9,246 nt of DNA from NCBI GenBank assembly GCA_024697985.1, contig JAILRX010000027.1, forward strand, positions 1-9,246, read 5' to 3'. Each line of letters begins with the position of its first letter. The first letter of the stretch is position 1. The notes under the pieces are model-generated. The model searched no databases. It saw only the letters and a program-made list of their open reading frames with translations, and was not told the origin of the DNA. This stretch comes from Treponemataceae bacterium. GTDB lineage: Bacteria > Spirochaetota > Spirochaetia > Treponematales > Treponemataceae. Shown here in pieces: positions 1 to 6,806 of the stretch. Both the position numbers and the translations under genes were made by a program.

Positions 1-315
1 ATCGGCAAAAAAATCGATGGAAAAATCAGCAAGATCGCAGACTTTGGCGTTTTTGTTGAAGTTGAAGAAGGAATCGAAGGTCTCGTTCACATTTCAGAAC
101 TTGATGTTGAAAAAGGCACTAACTTGAAGGCTAAATTCAACGTAGGCGATTCTTTCAGCGTTGTCGTAAAAGAAGTAAAGGTTTCTCAGCAGCGACTTTC
201 ACTCAGACCAGCAAGCTCTGTCGAACAGGACAAAGTTACAGCTAAATATTTGAACTCACAGGACGACAACGACGGAGAAACATACAATCCATTTGCAGCT
301 CTGCTTAAAAAATAA
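1..315 (+). CDS. S1-domain RNA-binding protein, probably ribosomal protein S1, C-terminal part
   Basis: The reading frame is open from the first base of the window and stops at TAA 313-315, leaving the last 104 residues of a longer protein. Residues of about 3-75 form one complete S1 (OB-fold) RNA-binding repeat: the start reads GKISKIADFGVFVEV, then GIEGLVHISEL, and the end reads VKEVKVSQQRLSLR. This is the standard S1 pattern of a Gly-Phe-hydrophobic strand, a Gly-Leu-hydrophobic-His loop and a closing Arg-Leu-Ser-Leu strand. An acidic linker (DDNDGE) and the tail NPFAALLKK follow. Repeats of this kind occur in ribosomal protein S1, which helps load mRNA on the 30S subunit, but also in other S1-domain proteins, so the exact identity depends on the missing upstream part. 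No terminator is visible before the GH3 gene 26 bp downstream, so read-through into that gene is possible. Confidence 0.85.
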   Translation: MGKKIDGKISKIADFGVFVEVEEGIEGLVHISELDVEKGTNLKAKFNVGDSFSVVVKEVKVSQQRLSLRPASSVEQDKVTAKYLNSQDDNDGETYNPFAALLKK

Positions 316-341
316 TTTTTTAAATAAGGAAAACAAACAAC

Positions 342-2042
342 ATGAGAAAAGAAAAAAATGCCTCGCTTATAAGTTTTGCTCTTGGATTTGTCGGCAAAAA
401 ACAGCTGAAAATCCTGAAAAAGGCAAGTAAAAACTGTCTTGCTGAAGAAGAAAAGACACTCCGTGGAATCCTTGAATATGCCAAGGACACAGAATGGGGA
501 AAAGCTCATCATTATGATGAAATTCTTGCAGCAACCACACCTGAAGATCTTTTTTCAAGATATCAGAAAAACGTTCCGGCACAGGATTACGAAGATTTGC
601 GACCTCTCATTGAGCGCCACAAGAACGGAGAAGAAAACATCCTTTTCCCGGGCAAACCGATGATGTACGCTACAACAAGCGGTACGACAAACGCTCCAAA
701 ATGGATTCCAATCACACAGAGCTACTATGAAAACGTTTATTCAAAAATGACAAAACTCTGGCTATACTCTTTCATGATGCACAGACCAAAGGTATTCTGG
801 GGAAAATGTGTTTCTATCGTAGGTAAAGTTATCGAAGGATACGCCCCAGACGGAACAATCTGCGGTTCAGTCAGTGGAGTTACACAACGCGACTGTCCTG
901 AATTCATCAAGGGACTTTATTCTGCACCAAGTGATGTTTTCCACATCAGCGACTATCATGCAAGAAACTATGCGCTGATGAGAACAGGTATCGAACAGTA
1001 CGTAACTCTTTTCATCACGGCAAATCCTTCAACAATGATTGAATTACAGAAAACAGTTGATGAAAATCTTGATGAAATGATCAAGGATATCGAAAACGGT
1101 ACTTTGAGCAAGAAATTCGAAATCAGCAACGAAATCAGAGCTGCGCTCGAACCAAACTATCATCCTAACAAGGCTCGAGCCGATGAACTTAGAGCTCTCA
1201 AGGAAAAATATGGACGAATCCTTCCAAAGCACTACTGGCCTGATTTCCAGGTAATCACAACTTGGAGATGCGGAAATACACACGTTTACACGGAAAAAAT
1301 TTCTGATTACTTCCCTAAAGGAACCTTGCATCAAGAATTCGGATATTTCGCAAGTGAATGCCGTGCCGGTCTTGTAATGAACGGAGACTGCGACACTGTT
1401 CCATTCCCACACGCACACTATTTTGAATTCACAGATGCTGATGACATGGATAATCCAAATCCTAAATTCTATCAGCTTCACGAACTCAAAGAAGGCAAAC
1501 GATACCTCATCTACATCACAACTTATGCCGGACTTTACCGCTACAACATGAACGATATGATCGAAGTTACCGGCCACTATGGCACGATTCCAACGATCCA
1601 GTTCATCCAGAAAGTAAACGGAATCATCAGCATGACAGGCGAAAAAGTTCACGAACGACAGTTCATTGAAGCCGTAAAAGAAGCCGAGCAGTCAACAGGC
1701 ATGAAAACACGTTTCTACGTAGGTTTTGCTGATGTAGAAAACAGCGTATATCACTACTATTTTGATTTCATGGATGAAAATACCACACAGGAAAAAGCCG
1801 AAGAATTCTCAAAAACAGTTGATGCAAACCTCAAGAAAATCAACGTTGAATTTGAGGCAAAACGAGATAGTTTCAGAATCAAAGATCCTATCACGCATAT
1901 TATGAAGCCAAACGCTTTCGAGGACTACAAAATCGAAGCTCTTGCAAAGGGTATGGCTCGTGACGGACAGTTTAAGCTTAATCTTTTGATGCAGGATGAA
2001 AAACGTCATGCTATTTTCAAGGGACTTGTAAAGAATGTCTAA
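342..2042 (+). CDS. GH3-family acyl-adenylating (acid-amido synthetase-like) enzyme
   Basis: A 566-residue protein of the GH3 branch of the ANL (acyl-AMP-forming) superfamily. Plant members adenylate jasmonate, auxin or benzoates and conjugate them to amino acids; substrates of bacterial members are largely unknown. Visible motifs are the nucleotide-binding loop YATTSGTTNAPKWIPIT (109-125), the A5-like FGYFASE (333-339) with its Glu, the GLYRYNMNDMIEV block (397-409) with the Asp expected to hold the ribose, and the hinge-proximal GEKVHE (433-438). A C-terminal subdomain of about 130 residues follows. The length matches the family (about 500-600). The start is supported by an AAGGAAAA ribosome binding site about 10 nt upstream. 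Its 3' end overlaps the LolA-like gene by 8 nt, which implies translational coupling. I infer that it activates a carboxylic acid for a product handled by the downstream LolA/MMPL pair. No signal peptide or membrane helix is seen, so it is cytoplasmic. Confidence 0.88.
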   Translation: MRKEKNASLISFALGFVGKKQLKILKKASKNCLAEEEKTLRGILEYAKDTEWGKAHHYDEILAATTPEDLFSRYQKNVPAQDYEDLRPLIERHKNGEENILFPGKPMMYATTSGTTNAPKWIPITQSYYENVYSKMTKLWLYSFMMHRPKVFWGKCVSIVGKVIEGYAPDGTICGSVSGVTQRDCPEFIKGLYSAPSDVFHISDYHARNYALMRTGIEQYVTLFITANPSTMIELQKTVDENLDEMIKDIENGTLSKKFEISNEIRAALEPNYHPNKARADELRALKEKYGRILPKHYWPDFQVITTWRCGNTHVYTEKISDYFPKGTLHQEFGYFASECRAGLVMNGDCDTVPFPHAHYFEFTDADDMDNPNPKFYQLHELKEGKRYLIYITTYAGLYRYNMNDMIEVTGHYGTIPTIQFIQKVNGIISMTGEKVHERQFIEAVKEAEQSTGMKTRFYVGFADVENSVYHYYFDFMDENTTQEKAEEFSKTVDANLKKINVEFEAKRDSFRIKDPITHIMKPNAFEDYKIEALAKGMARDGQFKLNLLMQDEKRHAIFKGLVKNV

Positions 2043-2646
2043 AAAAATTCTGTTAATCAGTATTTTATTAATGGCAGCTGCGTCGGTATTCGCACAAAAT
2101 GCCGACGTAGACTATGTTTGCTCAATTCTTTCAGCGCACAAAATGATTGAAGGAAATTTCGTACAGGAAAAGAAGGCTCCTCAGGCAAAAAGAGCCTTAA
2201 AATCCAGCGGAACCTTTATTTTCTGCGACGAAGGAATCTATCTTGCAACAATCAAGCCGGTTTCAAGTGCAATTGGAGTAACTCCAAACAGCCTGATCAA
2301 TATTTCAAGTGACGGGAAACGCACTGTAACCGACAATTCATCAAATGCGACATTCCAGGGAATTGCAAACATCATAACTGCTATTTTCAATGGTGATAAA
2401 AGCCAGCTCGAGGAAAATTTCAAGACTCAGATTGATGGAACGACTTCGAACTGGAACATGGTACTAACTCCACTTGATGCGACTGTTGCTTCAACAATCA
2501 GGCAGATTGTCCTTACGGGAAACACTGAATTTACGGGTCTCACGCTTGAAAACGCCTCGGGTGGAACGATTGCATATACTTTTACAGATCAATATACACA
2601 CGAGACAGTTTCCAATGAAATTAAAAAACTTTTTACTTCGAACTAA
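2035..2646 (+). CDS. LolA-like periplasmic lipid/lipoprotein carrier
   Basis: A 203-residue precursor with a clear Sec signal peptide: Lys-rich start (MSKK), hydrophobic core, and a probable cut after VFA at residue 20. The mature part shows the LolA/LolB-type start: a helix, GNFVQEKK (40-47), then LKSSGTFIF (55-63) and a short strand ending in KP (74-75), matching the usual F-x-Q ... G-x-hydrophobic ... P pattern. The rest alternates short polar and hydrophobic strands, consistent with the half-barrel that shields acyl chains. LolA moves lipoproteins from the inner to the outer membrane. LolA-like proteins paired with MMPL exporters, as here, are typical of aryl polyene and flexirubin-type loci and may carry a different lipid. 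The ATG lies inside the end of the GH3 gene, with AAGGGA 10 nt upstream. Two Cys (29 and 64) are present. Whether this is the housekeeping LolA or a dedicated paralogue cannot be told from the window. Confidence 0.78.
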   Translation: MSKKILLISILLMAAASVFAQNADVDYVCSILSAHKMIEGNFVQEKKAPQAKRALKSSGTFIFCDEGIYLATIKPVSSAIGVTPNSLINISSDGKRTVTDNSSNATFQGIANIITAIFNGDKSQLEENFKTQIDGTTSNWNMVLTPLDATVASTIRQIVLTGNTEFTGLTLENASGGTIAYTFTDQYTHETVSNEIKKLFTSN

Positions 2647-4969
2647 AATTCTCCTTCCTGCATGGATAATTTTTCATGCAGTGATTCTGATAGCTTTCGG
2701 AATCCGCGCCCTGGCCGGAGGCGGATTAAATATTGATGCAGACCTTTTCAACATGCTGCCGACCTCGACGCTGGGGCCCGCCATGGGCGAAGCCGACCAG
2801 CGCCTCACCGACAGCACCGCGCGAAACGTATTCGTGCTCGTCGGTCACGACGATTTCAAAAGCGCAAAACAGTGCGCAGAACAGGTCTACTCAAAACTTA
2901 AGGATGACGACAATTTTTCAAACCTCAGTTTGTACGCAAATTCTTCTTCTATTTTGGAATTGGAAGAATTTGCGCACGAATACCGTTTCGCGCTCCTTAC
3001 CGACAGCAAGATCGAGCAGCTTTCAACTGAAGGCGGCGCCGAGCAATTCAGCCAGGCCGCCCTTAGCAAAGCATATGGAACTTTCACGCTCACATCCCTT
3101 TCGTACCTCGAGGAAGACCCGTTCCTTTTGGACGAAACGAACGTTCAAAACTATCTTCTGGCAATTCAGGATGCTGGAACCGCAATGATGCCGAAAGACG
3201 GTGTTCTTGCAAGCCAGCACGAGGGAACCTGGTACGTAATGATTCGAGGTACGCTTAGTGCGAAAGGCGCCGCCATCGGTAGCAAGACCAACGGAATTGC
3301 GGCCATCTATGATGCCTGCAACCTGCTCGAAAAAGACGGGATACGGTTTGTTTATTCTGGAACGGCTTTCCACAGTCATAAAAGTTCAAATTCAGCACTG
3401 AAAGAAATAACGCTTATTTCATCAATAACGCTGAGTTTTGTAATTCTGATGCTGATTTTGGTATTCAAAAATCCGGTTCCGCTTCTTGCCTCAATCGCAT
3501 CAATTCTTGTTTCCGTAGTTACGGCCTTTGCGGCAACTCATTTTTGCTACGGAAAAATCCACGTTTTAACGCTGGTTTTAGGAACCTCACTTATCGGAAG
3601 CTGCATCGACTACAGTCTCCACTACTTCATCAACTGGAAGGCACATAATCAGCTGAAAACCCCGTCTGAGATCAGAAGCCACCTGTTCAAGGGACTTTTC
3701 CTTTCACTGCTTTCAACTGAAATCTGCTACATCCTCCTTGTTTTTTCTCCATTCGGACTTTTAAAGCAGATGGGCGTATTCTCGTTCGTCGGAATCCTAA
3801 GTTCATTCCTGAGCGTAACCTGCATCTATCCGCTTTTCCCTGTTCCAAAAGAGCAGAACCGAAAACTCAACTTGAAAAAGTACAATCCGAATTTCCTTCA
3901 GAACAAAAAAAATCTTGGACTTTACATCACCTTGGGAATCATTCTCGTACTTGGAATCATCCTTGGCGTAAATTACAAGAAAATCAGAATACACAACGAC
4001 ATGTACAAGCTTTACACGATGGAAGGACGGCTTAAGGACGACAACGAACTTTCTGCCACCATCACAGGCTACGCACCAAAGGGCTGGTTCATCGTTTACG
4101 GAAACTCAGAAGAAGAGCTTTTGCAGCACGAAGAATCAATCCGCGCAGAACTTGATAAAATCCAAAAACGTGGATATCTTGCAACTTCAAACTTCATACC
4201 GTCCCTTGCACATCAGGAAAAATCAGTAAAAGCTGCCGCAAATTTAAATGCATTCGCACAGAACCAGTTTGATATGCTCGGTTTCGATCAAGCTGACTAC
4301 GAACTCTACAAAAAATCATTCGAAAAGGACAAGGAAGCACGACTTTTACCTTCAGATGATCTGCCACAGAACATCAAATCAGTGACGGACATGCTCTGGC
4401 TTGGAAAAATCGAAGATCAATATTATTCGATCATCCTTCCGGTAGTCTGCGTTGATGAAAAGGCCTACACGAAAATCGCTGAGGATTCAGGGTTCGCATA
4501 TTACGAAAACAAAATGGCAGACCTTGGAAAAGGTCTTGATAAGCTGACTCTCCACGTCATCATCTTTTTTGTAATTGCCTACGTCATCATCCTTTTGATG
4601 CTCAAACGTTTTTACACATGGCGACAGGTCGGAAAAATTGCGTCTATCCCGCTTATTTCAGTAATGCTGATTCTTTCAGTTTTCATCCTTGTGGGCAAAA
4701 ATATCGAATTTTTTGGTCTCACAGGAATCATCCTTGTTTTTGGACTCGGTTTGGATTACGTAATCTATATGATTGAAAATCGTAGGCGCAATGAAAATCT
4801 CGAGAACAATGAAGTTGCAAAACTCGAACCGTTTGCCATCATGCTCAGTTTTTTGACGACGGCAATTTCGTTTGGCGCACTTGCGTTCAGCACCTTCGTT
4901 CCTGTCCACACGATGGGACTCACGATTTTCCTCGGATTGGTTGCAGCTTTTTTCTGCACGTTGTTTTAG
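2615..4969 (+). CDS. MMPL/RND-superfamily exporter
   Basis: A 784-residue inner-membrane protein with duplicated RND topology. There is one helix at about 12-32, a first periplasmic domain (about 33-262), a bundle of helices at about 264-410, a connecting helix at 436-452, a second periplasmic domain (about 455-642), and a final bundle at 644-784. Acidic residues lie where RND proteins carry proton-relay residues: Asp332 in GSCIDYSLHYF and Asp714 in GLGLDYVIYMI. This size and architecture fit the predicted lipid exporters found with LolA and acyltransferase genes. The frame stays open back to 2474, but the ATG at 2615 is chosen because it begins a normal MKLKNFLLRTK positive stretch before the first helix, and upstream residues are only a shadow of the LolA gene. 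It overlaps that gene by 32 nt, with a weak GAGA site upstream, so coupling is likely. The C terminus ends at the last helix, as is common. The first loop contains a sharply GC-rich patch. Confidence 0.85.
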   Translation: MKLKNFLLRTKILLPAWIIFHAVILIAFGIRALAGGGLNIDADLFNMLPTSTLGPAMGEADQRLTDSTARNVFVLVGHDDFKSAKQCAEQVYSKLKDDDNFSNLSLYANSSSILELEEFAHEYRFALLTDSKIEQLSTEGGAEQFSQAALSKAYGTFTLTSLSYLEEDPFLLDETNVQNYLLAIQDAGTAMMPKDGVLASQHEGTWYVMIRGTLSAKGAAIGSKTNGIAAIYDACNLLEKDGIRFVYSGTAFHSHKSSNSALKEITLISSITLSFVILMLILVFKNPVPLLASIASILVSVVTAFAATHFCYGKIHVLTLVLGTSLIGSCIDYSLHYFINWKAHNQLKTPSEIRSHLFKGLFLSLLSTEICYILLVFSPFGLLKQMGVFSFVGILSSFLSVTCIYPLFPVPKEQNRKLNLKKYNPNFLQNKKNLGLYITLGIILVLGIILGVNYKKIRIHNDMYKLYTMEGRLKDDNELSATITGYAPKGWFIVYGNSEEELLQHEESIRAELDKIQKRGYLATSNFIPSLAHQEKSVKAAANLNAFAQNQFDMLGFDQADYELYKKSFEKDKEARLLPSDDLPQNIKSVTDMLWLGKIEDQYYSIILPVVCVDEKAYTKIAEDSGFAYYENKMADLGKGLDKLTLHVIIFFVIAYVIILLMLKRFYTWRQVGKIASIPLISVMLILSVFILVGKNIEFFGLTGIILVFGLGLDYVIYMIENRRRNENLENNEVAKLEPFAIMLSFLTTAISFGALAFSTFVPVHTMGLTIFLGLVAAFFCTLF

Positions 4970-4990
4970 AGTTAAATTTTAGGATTAGTT

Positions 4991-5677
4991 ATGGAAATAG
5001 TAGAAAAGGATTTTTCAACTATCAAGGCTGTATTTTTTGACTTTGACGGTACCCTTTATTCTCTAAAAGGTTTTATCAAAAATCTGATTCTTTCATATCC
5101 TTTCGACATGTTTAAAATGCAAAGAGAACAGAAGGTACGTCATCTTTTACGCGGAAAGGATTTTCTTCTTGAAAGCAACCTCAAAGACATACACGGACAG
5201 GAACTTGGAAAATTGCTTCACCAGAAAAGTGACAAGGCCTATAACTGGTATAAAAATCAATATATGATTGAAATGCTTAAAGTTCTGGAACGAAAATTCA
5301 GCGCACGCAAAAACGTAAAGGAGCTTTTTGAATATCTCAAATCTAAAAACATCAAAATCGTAATTTATTCTGATTATCCGCTCGTCCAAGAAAGAATGGA
5401 AGCGATCGGGCTTGGAAAAGACATCTTAAAACTTTGTGACTTTATCTGCAGCGCACAGGAATACGGATGTCTGAAACCCGCTCCAAGACCGCTTTTTAAG
5501 ATTGCCGAAAAAATCGAAGTGCAGATTACAGATTGCCTTATGGTCGGAGATAAATTTGCTACCGACGGAGAGGGAGCACGTCAGGCCGGCATGAAATTCG
5601 TACAGATAACAGATGAAAAAGCTCAGGACAAATTGACCTGGGAAGAATTCTTGGAATTCGTGAAAGCCAAGCTCTAG
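4991..5677 (+). CDS. HAD-family hydrolase (phosphatase), helical-cap subfamily I type
   Basis: A 228-residue haloacid dehalogenase-like protein with all four motifs. Motif I is FFDFDGTLY with nucleophile Asp17 and general acid Asp19. Motif II is IVIYSDYP with Ser127. Motif III is Lys162 in LKPAPRP. Motif IV is MVGDKFATDGEGARQAG with Asp187 and Asp192. Residues of about 25-105, between motifs I and II, form a helical cap, as in subfamily I phosphatases such as phosphoglycolate phosphatase. The substrate cannot be read from the sequence. The start is fixed by AGGA six nt before the ATG. It lies 21 bp after the exporter gene and is probably the last gene of the same transcript, with a candidate terminator just past its end. 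A role in removing a phosphate from a lipid or precursor of the GH3/LolA/MMPL module is possible but is only inferred from position. Confidence 0.85.
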   Translation: MEIVEKDFSTIKAVFFDFDGTLYSLKGFIKNLILSYPFDMFKMQREQKVRHLLRGKDFLLESNLKDIHGQELGKLLHQKSDKAYNWYKNQYMIEMLKVLERKFSARKNVKELFEYLKSKNIKIVIYSDYPLVQERMEAIGLGKDILKLCDFICSAQEYGCLKPAPRPLFKIAEKIEVQITDCLMVGDKFATDGEGARQAGMKFVQITDEKAQDKLTWEEFLEFVKAKL

Positions 5678-5731
5678 GCGCACTCAGGCGCTAAGACGCG
5701 ACTAGCGGCGCCAAAGCAGCCTGAACAAACC

Positions 5732-5753
5732 GGCCGCGCTCAGGCGCCTTTTT
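5732..5753 (+). terminator. Candidate intrinsic terminator after the HAD gene
   Basis: A GC-rich imperfect stem (GGCcGC pairing with GCGCC, one bulge) is followed by five T (5749-5753). An overlapping alternative stem pairs GCCTGA (5719-5724) with TCAGGC (5740-5745). It would end the rightward operon about 55 bp past the HAD stop. It lies over the tail of the convergent acyltransferase gene, so part of the base composition is constrained by coding. The T-run is short, so this is a moderate call. Confidence 0.4.
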
Positions 5754-6594
5754 CTGCAGAAACCGGCTTTTCTTCAAGGATAGGATCCCAGCCATTCTGC
5801 TCGATTCCTGCCATCTCGCACATTTTCTCGTGAGCCTCTTTGCAAATCCGCGCCGATTCGGCCTTCCTTGAGTTTTCCAAATTCGGCACAATCGGTTCGC
5901 CGACACAGATAGTCACAAGAGGATGATCCATCTTGAAAAGCTTTCTCCAGCCTGTTACCGGCCGGTATTTTAAAACCATCGGGATGACCGGCAAGTCGTA
6001 ACGATAAGCCATCGAAAAGGCTCCCGTCTTGAACGGCCGAATCGGCTGGTACCATTGCCAGCGGCACGTTTCAGGGAAAATATGAATCCACTTTTTGCGT
6101 GCGTGCAAGGTATCAAAAGATTCGTTGAATTTTTTTATTGCCGAAAAACCGCTTTCAGGAATCGGAATTCCACCGGCGCTTCGAATAAGGCGCATATCAG
6201 TTCCGTTCATATTGTCCGCAAAAGTGGGAAACCACATATGCCTGAAACGTGCCGCCTGCAAAACGGCCAGATAGTCCCAGCGGTAAACATGGTTGCACAC
6301 GGTGATGGCGCCATTTTTCAAAAGCTTTTTATTACGCGTAATGTTTTTACGACCTTCTATTTTCAATCCATATCGGATTTTCTGGAGCGGAAAAACTATG
6401 ACAAATATTCCGAGATAAACCAAAAAATGATAGAATTTTTCAGTAAAAGATTTCATCAGGTAAGGATAGTTTTCATCCACTTTTACATCCCTCACCTTTT
6501 TCAGAGGAACCATTCTCTGATCCGGTTTTTCAGGATATTCAATTCCTGTCTGCGGTATAAAAACGCCATCCTTAACAATATGTTCGTTCTGCAT
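5740..6594 (-). CDS. PlsC-family 1-acylglycerol-3-phosphate acyltransferase-like protein
   Basis: A 284-residue lysophospholipid-type acyltransferase. The catalytic HX4D box is NHVYRWD (His102, Asp107). Block II is represented by GGIPIP (141-146), and block III is FPETCRW (173-179), a variant of the usual FPEGTRS in which Glu175 and Arg178 are kept. Then come PFKTGAFSMAY (187-197) and the block IV-like LPVIPMVLKY (201-210). A hydrophobic segment at about 54-72 would anchor it in the inner membrane. Such enzymes acylate lysophosphatidic acid or other hydroxylated lipids. The gene converges on the HAD gene with 62 bp between the stops. It may serve general phospholipid synthesis or the adjacent lipid-export module; similar acyltransferases are common in LolA/MMPL loci. 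The ATG at 6594 has no ribosome binding site, and the predicted promoter would start transcription almost on it. An internal Met28 (6513) preceded by GGATCAGAGA is an alternative start. Confidence 0.85.
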   Translation of the reverse strand: MQNEHIVKDGVFIPQTGIEYPEKPDQRMVPLKKVRDVKVDENYPYLMKSFTEKFYHFLVYLGIFVIVFPLQKIRYGLKIEGRKNITRNKKLLKNGAITVCNHVYRWDYLAVLQAARFRHMWFPTFADNMNGTDMRLIRSAGGIPIPESGFSAIKKFNESFDTLHARKKWIHIFPETCRWQWYQPIRPFKTGAFSMAYRYDLPVIPMVLKYRPVTGWRKLFKMDHPLVTICVGEPIVPNLENSRKAESARICKEAHEKMCEMAGIEQNGWDPILEEKPVSAEKGA

Positions 6595-6600
6595 ACTTAA

Positions 6601-6629
6601 ATAGTAACAACAAGGAAAATTTTTTTCAA
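6601..6629 (-). promoter_or_regulatory. Predicted promoter of the acyltransferase gene
   Basis: Read on the minus strand, TTGAAA (6624-6629; five of six to the -35 consensus) is separated by 17 bp from TACTAT (6601-6606; four of six to the -10). Transcription would start near 6593-6595, on or next to the ATG at 6594, giving a leaderless mRNA. The surrounding DNA is very AT-rich, so a chance match is possible. Confidence 0.45.
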
Positions 6630-6668
6630 ATTTTTTTAAAAAATATTTTGCAAAAGGCCTCGAATTTG

Positions 6669-6697
6669 TTGTTAAAAATATTGCATTTTGTTAAAAT
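6669..6697 (+). promoter_or_regulatory. Predicted promoter of gdhA
   Basis: TTGTTA (6669-6674) and TAAAAT (6692-6697) are 17 bp apart, and the -10 has the extended form TGTTAAAAT. Transcription would begin near 6704 and leave a leader of about 100 nt. The string TGTTAAAATTTT recurs at the predicted -10 of the lipoprotein gene (8447-8458), which supports both calls. Confidence 0.6.
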
Positions 6698-6765
6698 TTT
6701 TACTGTCGAAAGTAACCGTAAGAGAGCTTTTGCGCCGCGAGCTTTGTCAGGTTCGGGTTAATTTT

Positions 6766-6783
6766 GGATTGTTCTTACAATCC
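6766..6783 (+). promoter_or_regulatory. Leader hairpin before the gdhA ribosome binding site
   Basis: GGATTGT (6766-6772) and ACAATCC (6777-6783) form a perfect 7-bp stem closed by a four-base TCTT loop. It ends about ten bases before the strong GGGGGAA ribosome binding site (6794-6800). There is no T-run after it, so it is not a terminator. A second small pairing, TTCC (6785-6788) with GGAA (6797-6800), could mask part of the binding site. A role in mRNA stability or translation control is inferred; no known riboswitch class was recognised in the leader. Confidence 0.5.
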
Positions 6784-6806
6784 GTTCCTTTCTGGGGGAA
6801 ATTTTT

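Noticed and set aside
1044..1652. 202-residue open frame on the minus strand
   Set aside because: It is the antisense shadow of the GH3 gene, has no ribosome binding site or recognisable motif, and the GH3 frame carries all conserved motifs.
2474..2614. Longer N terminus for the exporter starting at 2474
   Set aside because: It lies wholly inside the LolA gene, is Arg-rich and unlike an export protein start, and has no ribosome binding site. The ATG at 2615 gives a normal first membrane helix.
2733..3188. 151-residue plus-strand frame inside the exporter gene
   Set aside because: It is a product of the GC-rich patch, rich in Arg, Ser and Thr without motifs, and it overlaps a clear RND protein in another frame.
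6055..6600. 181-residue plus-strand open frame opposite the acyltransferase
   Set aside because: The opposite strand encodes HX4D and block III motifs. This frame has no family resemblance and no ribosome binding site.
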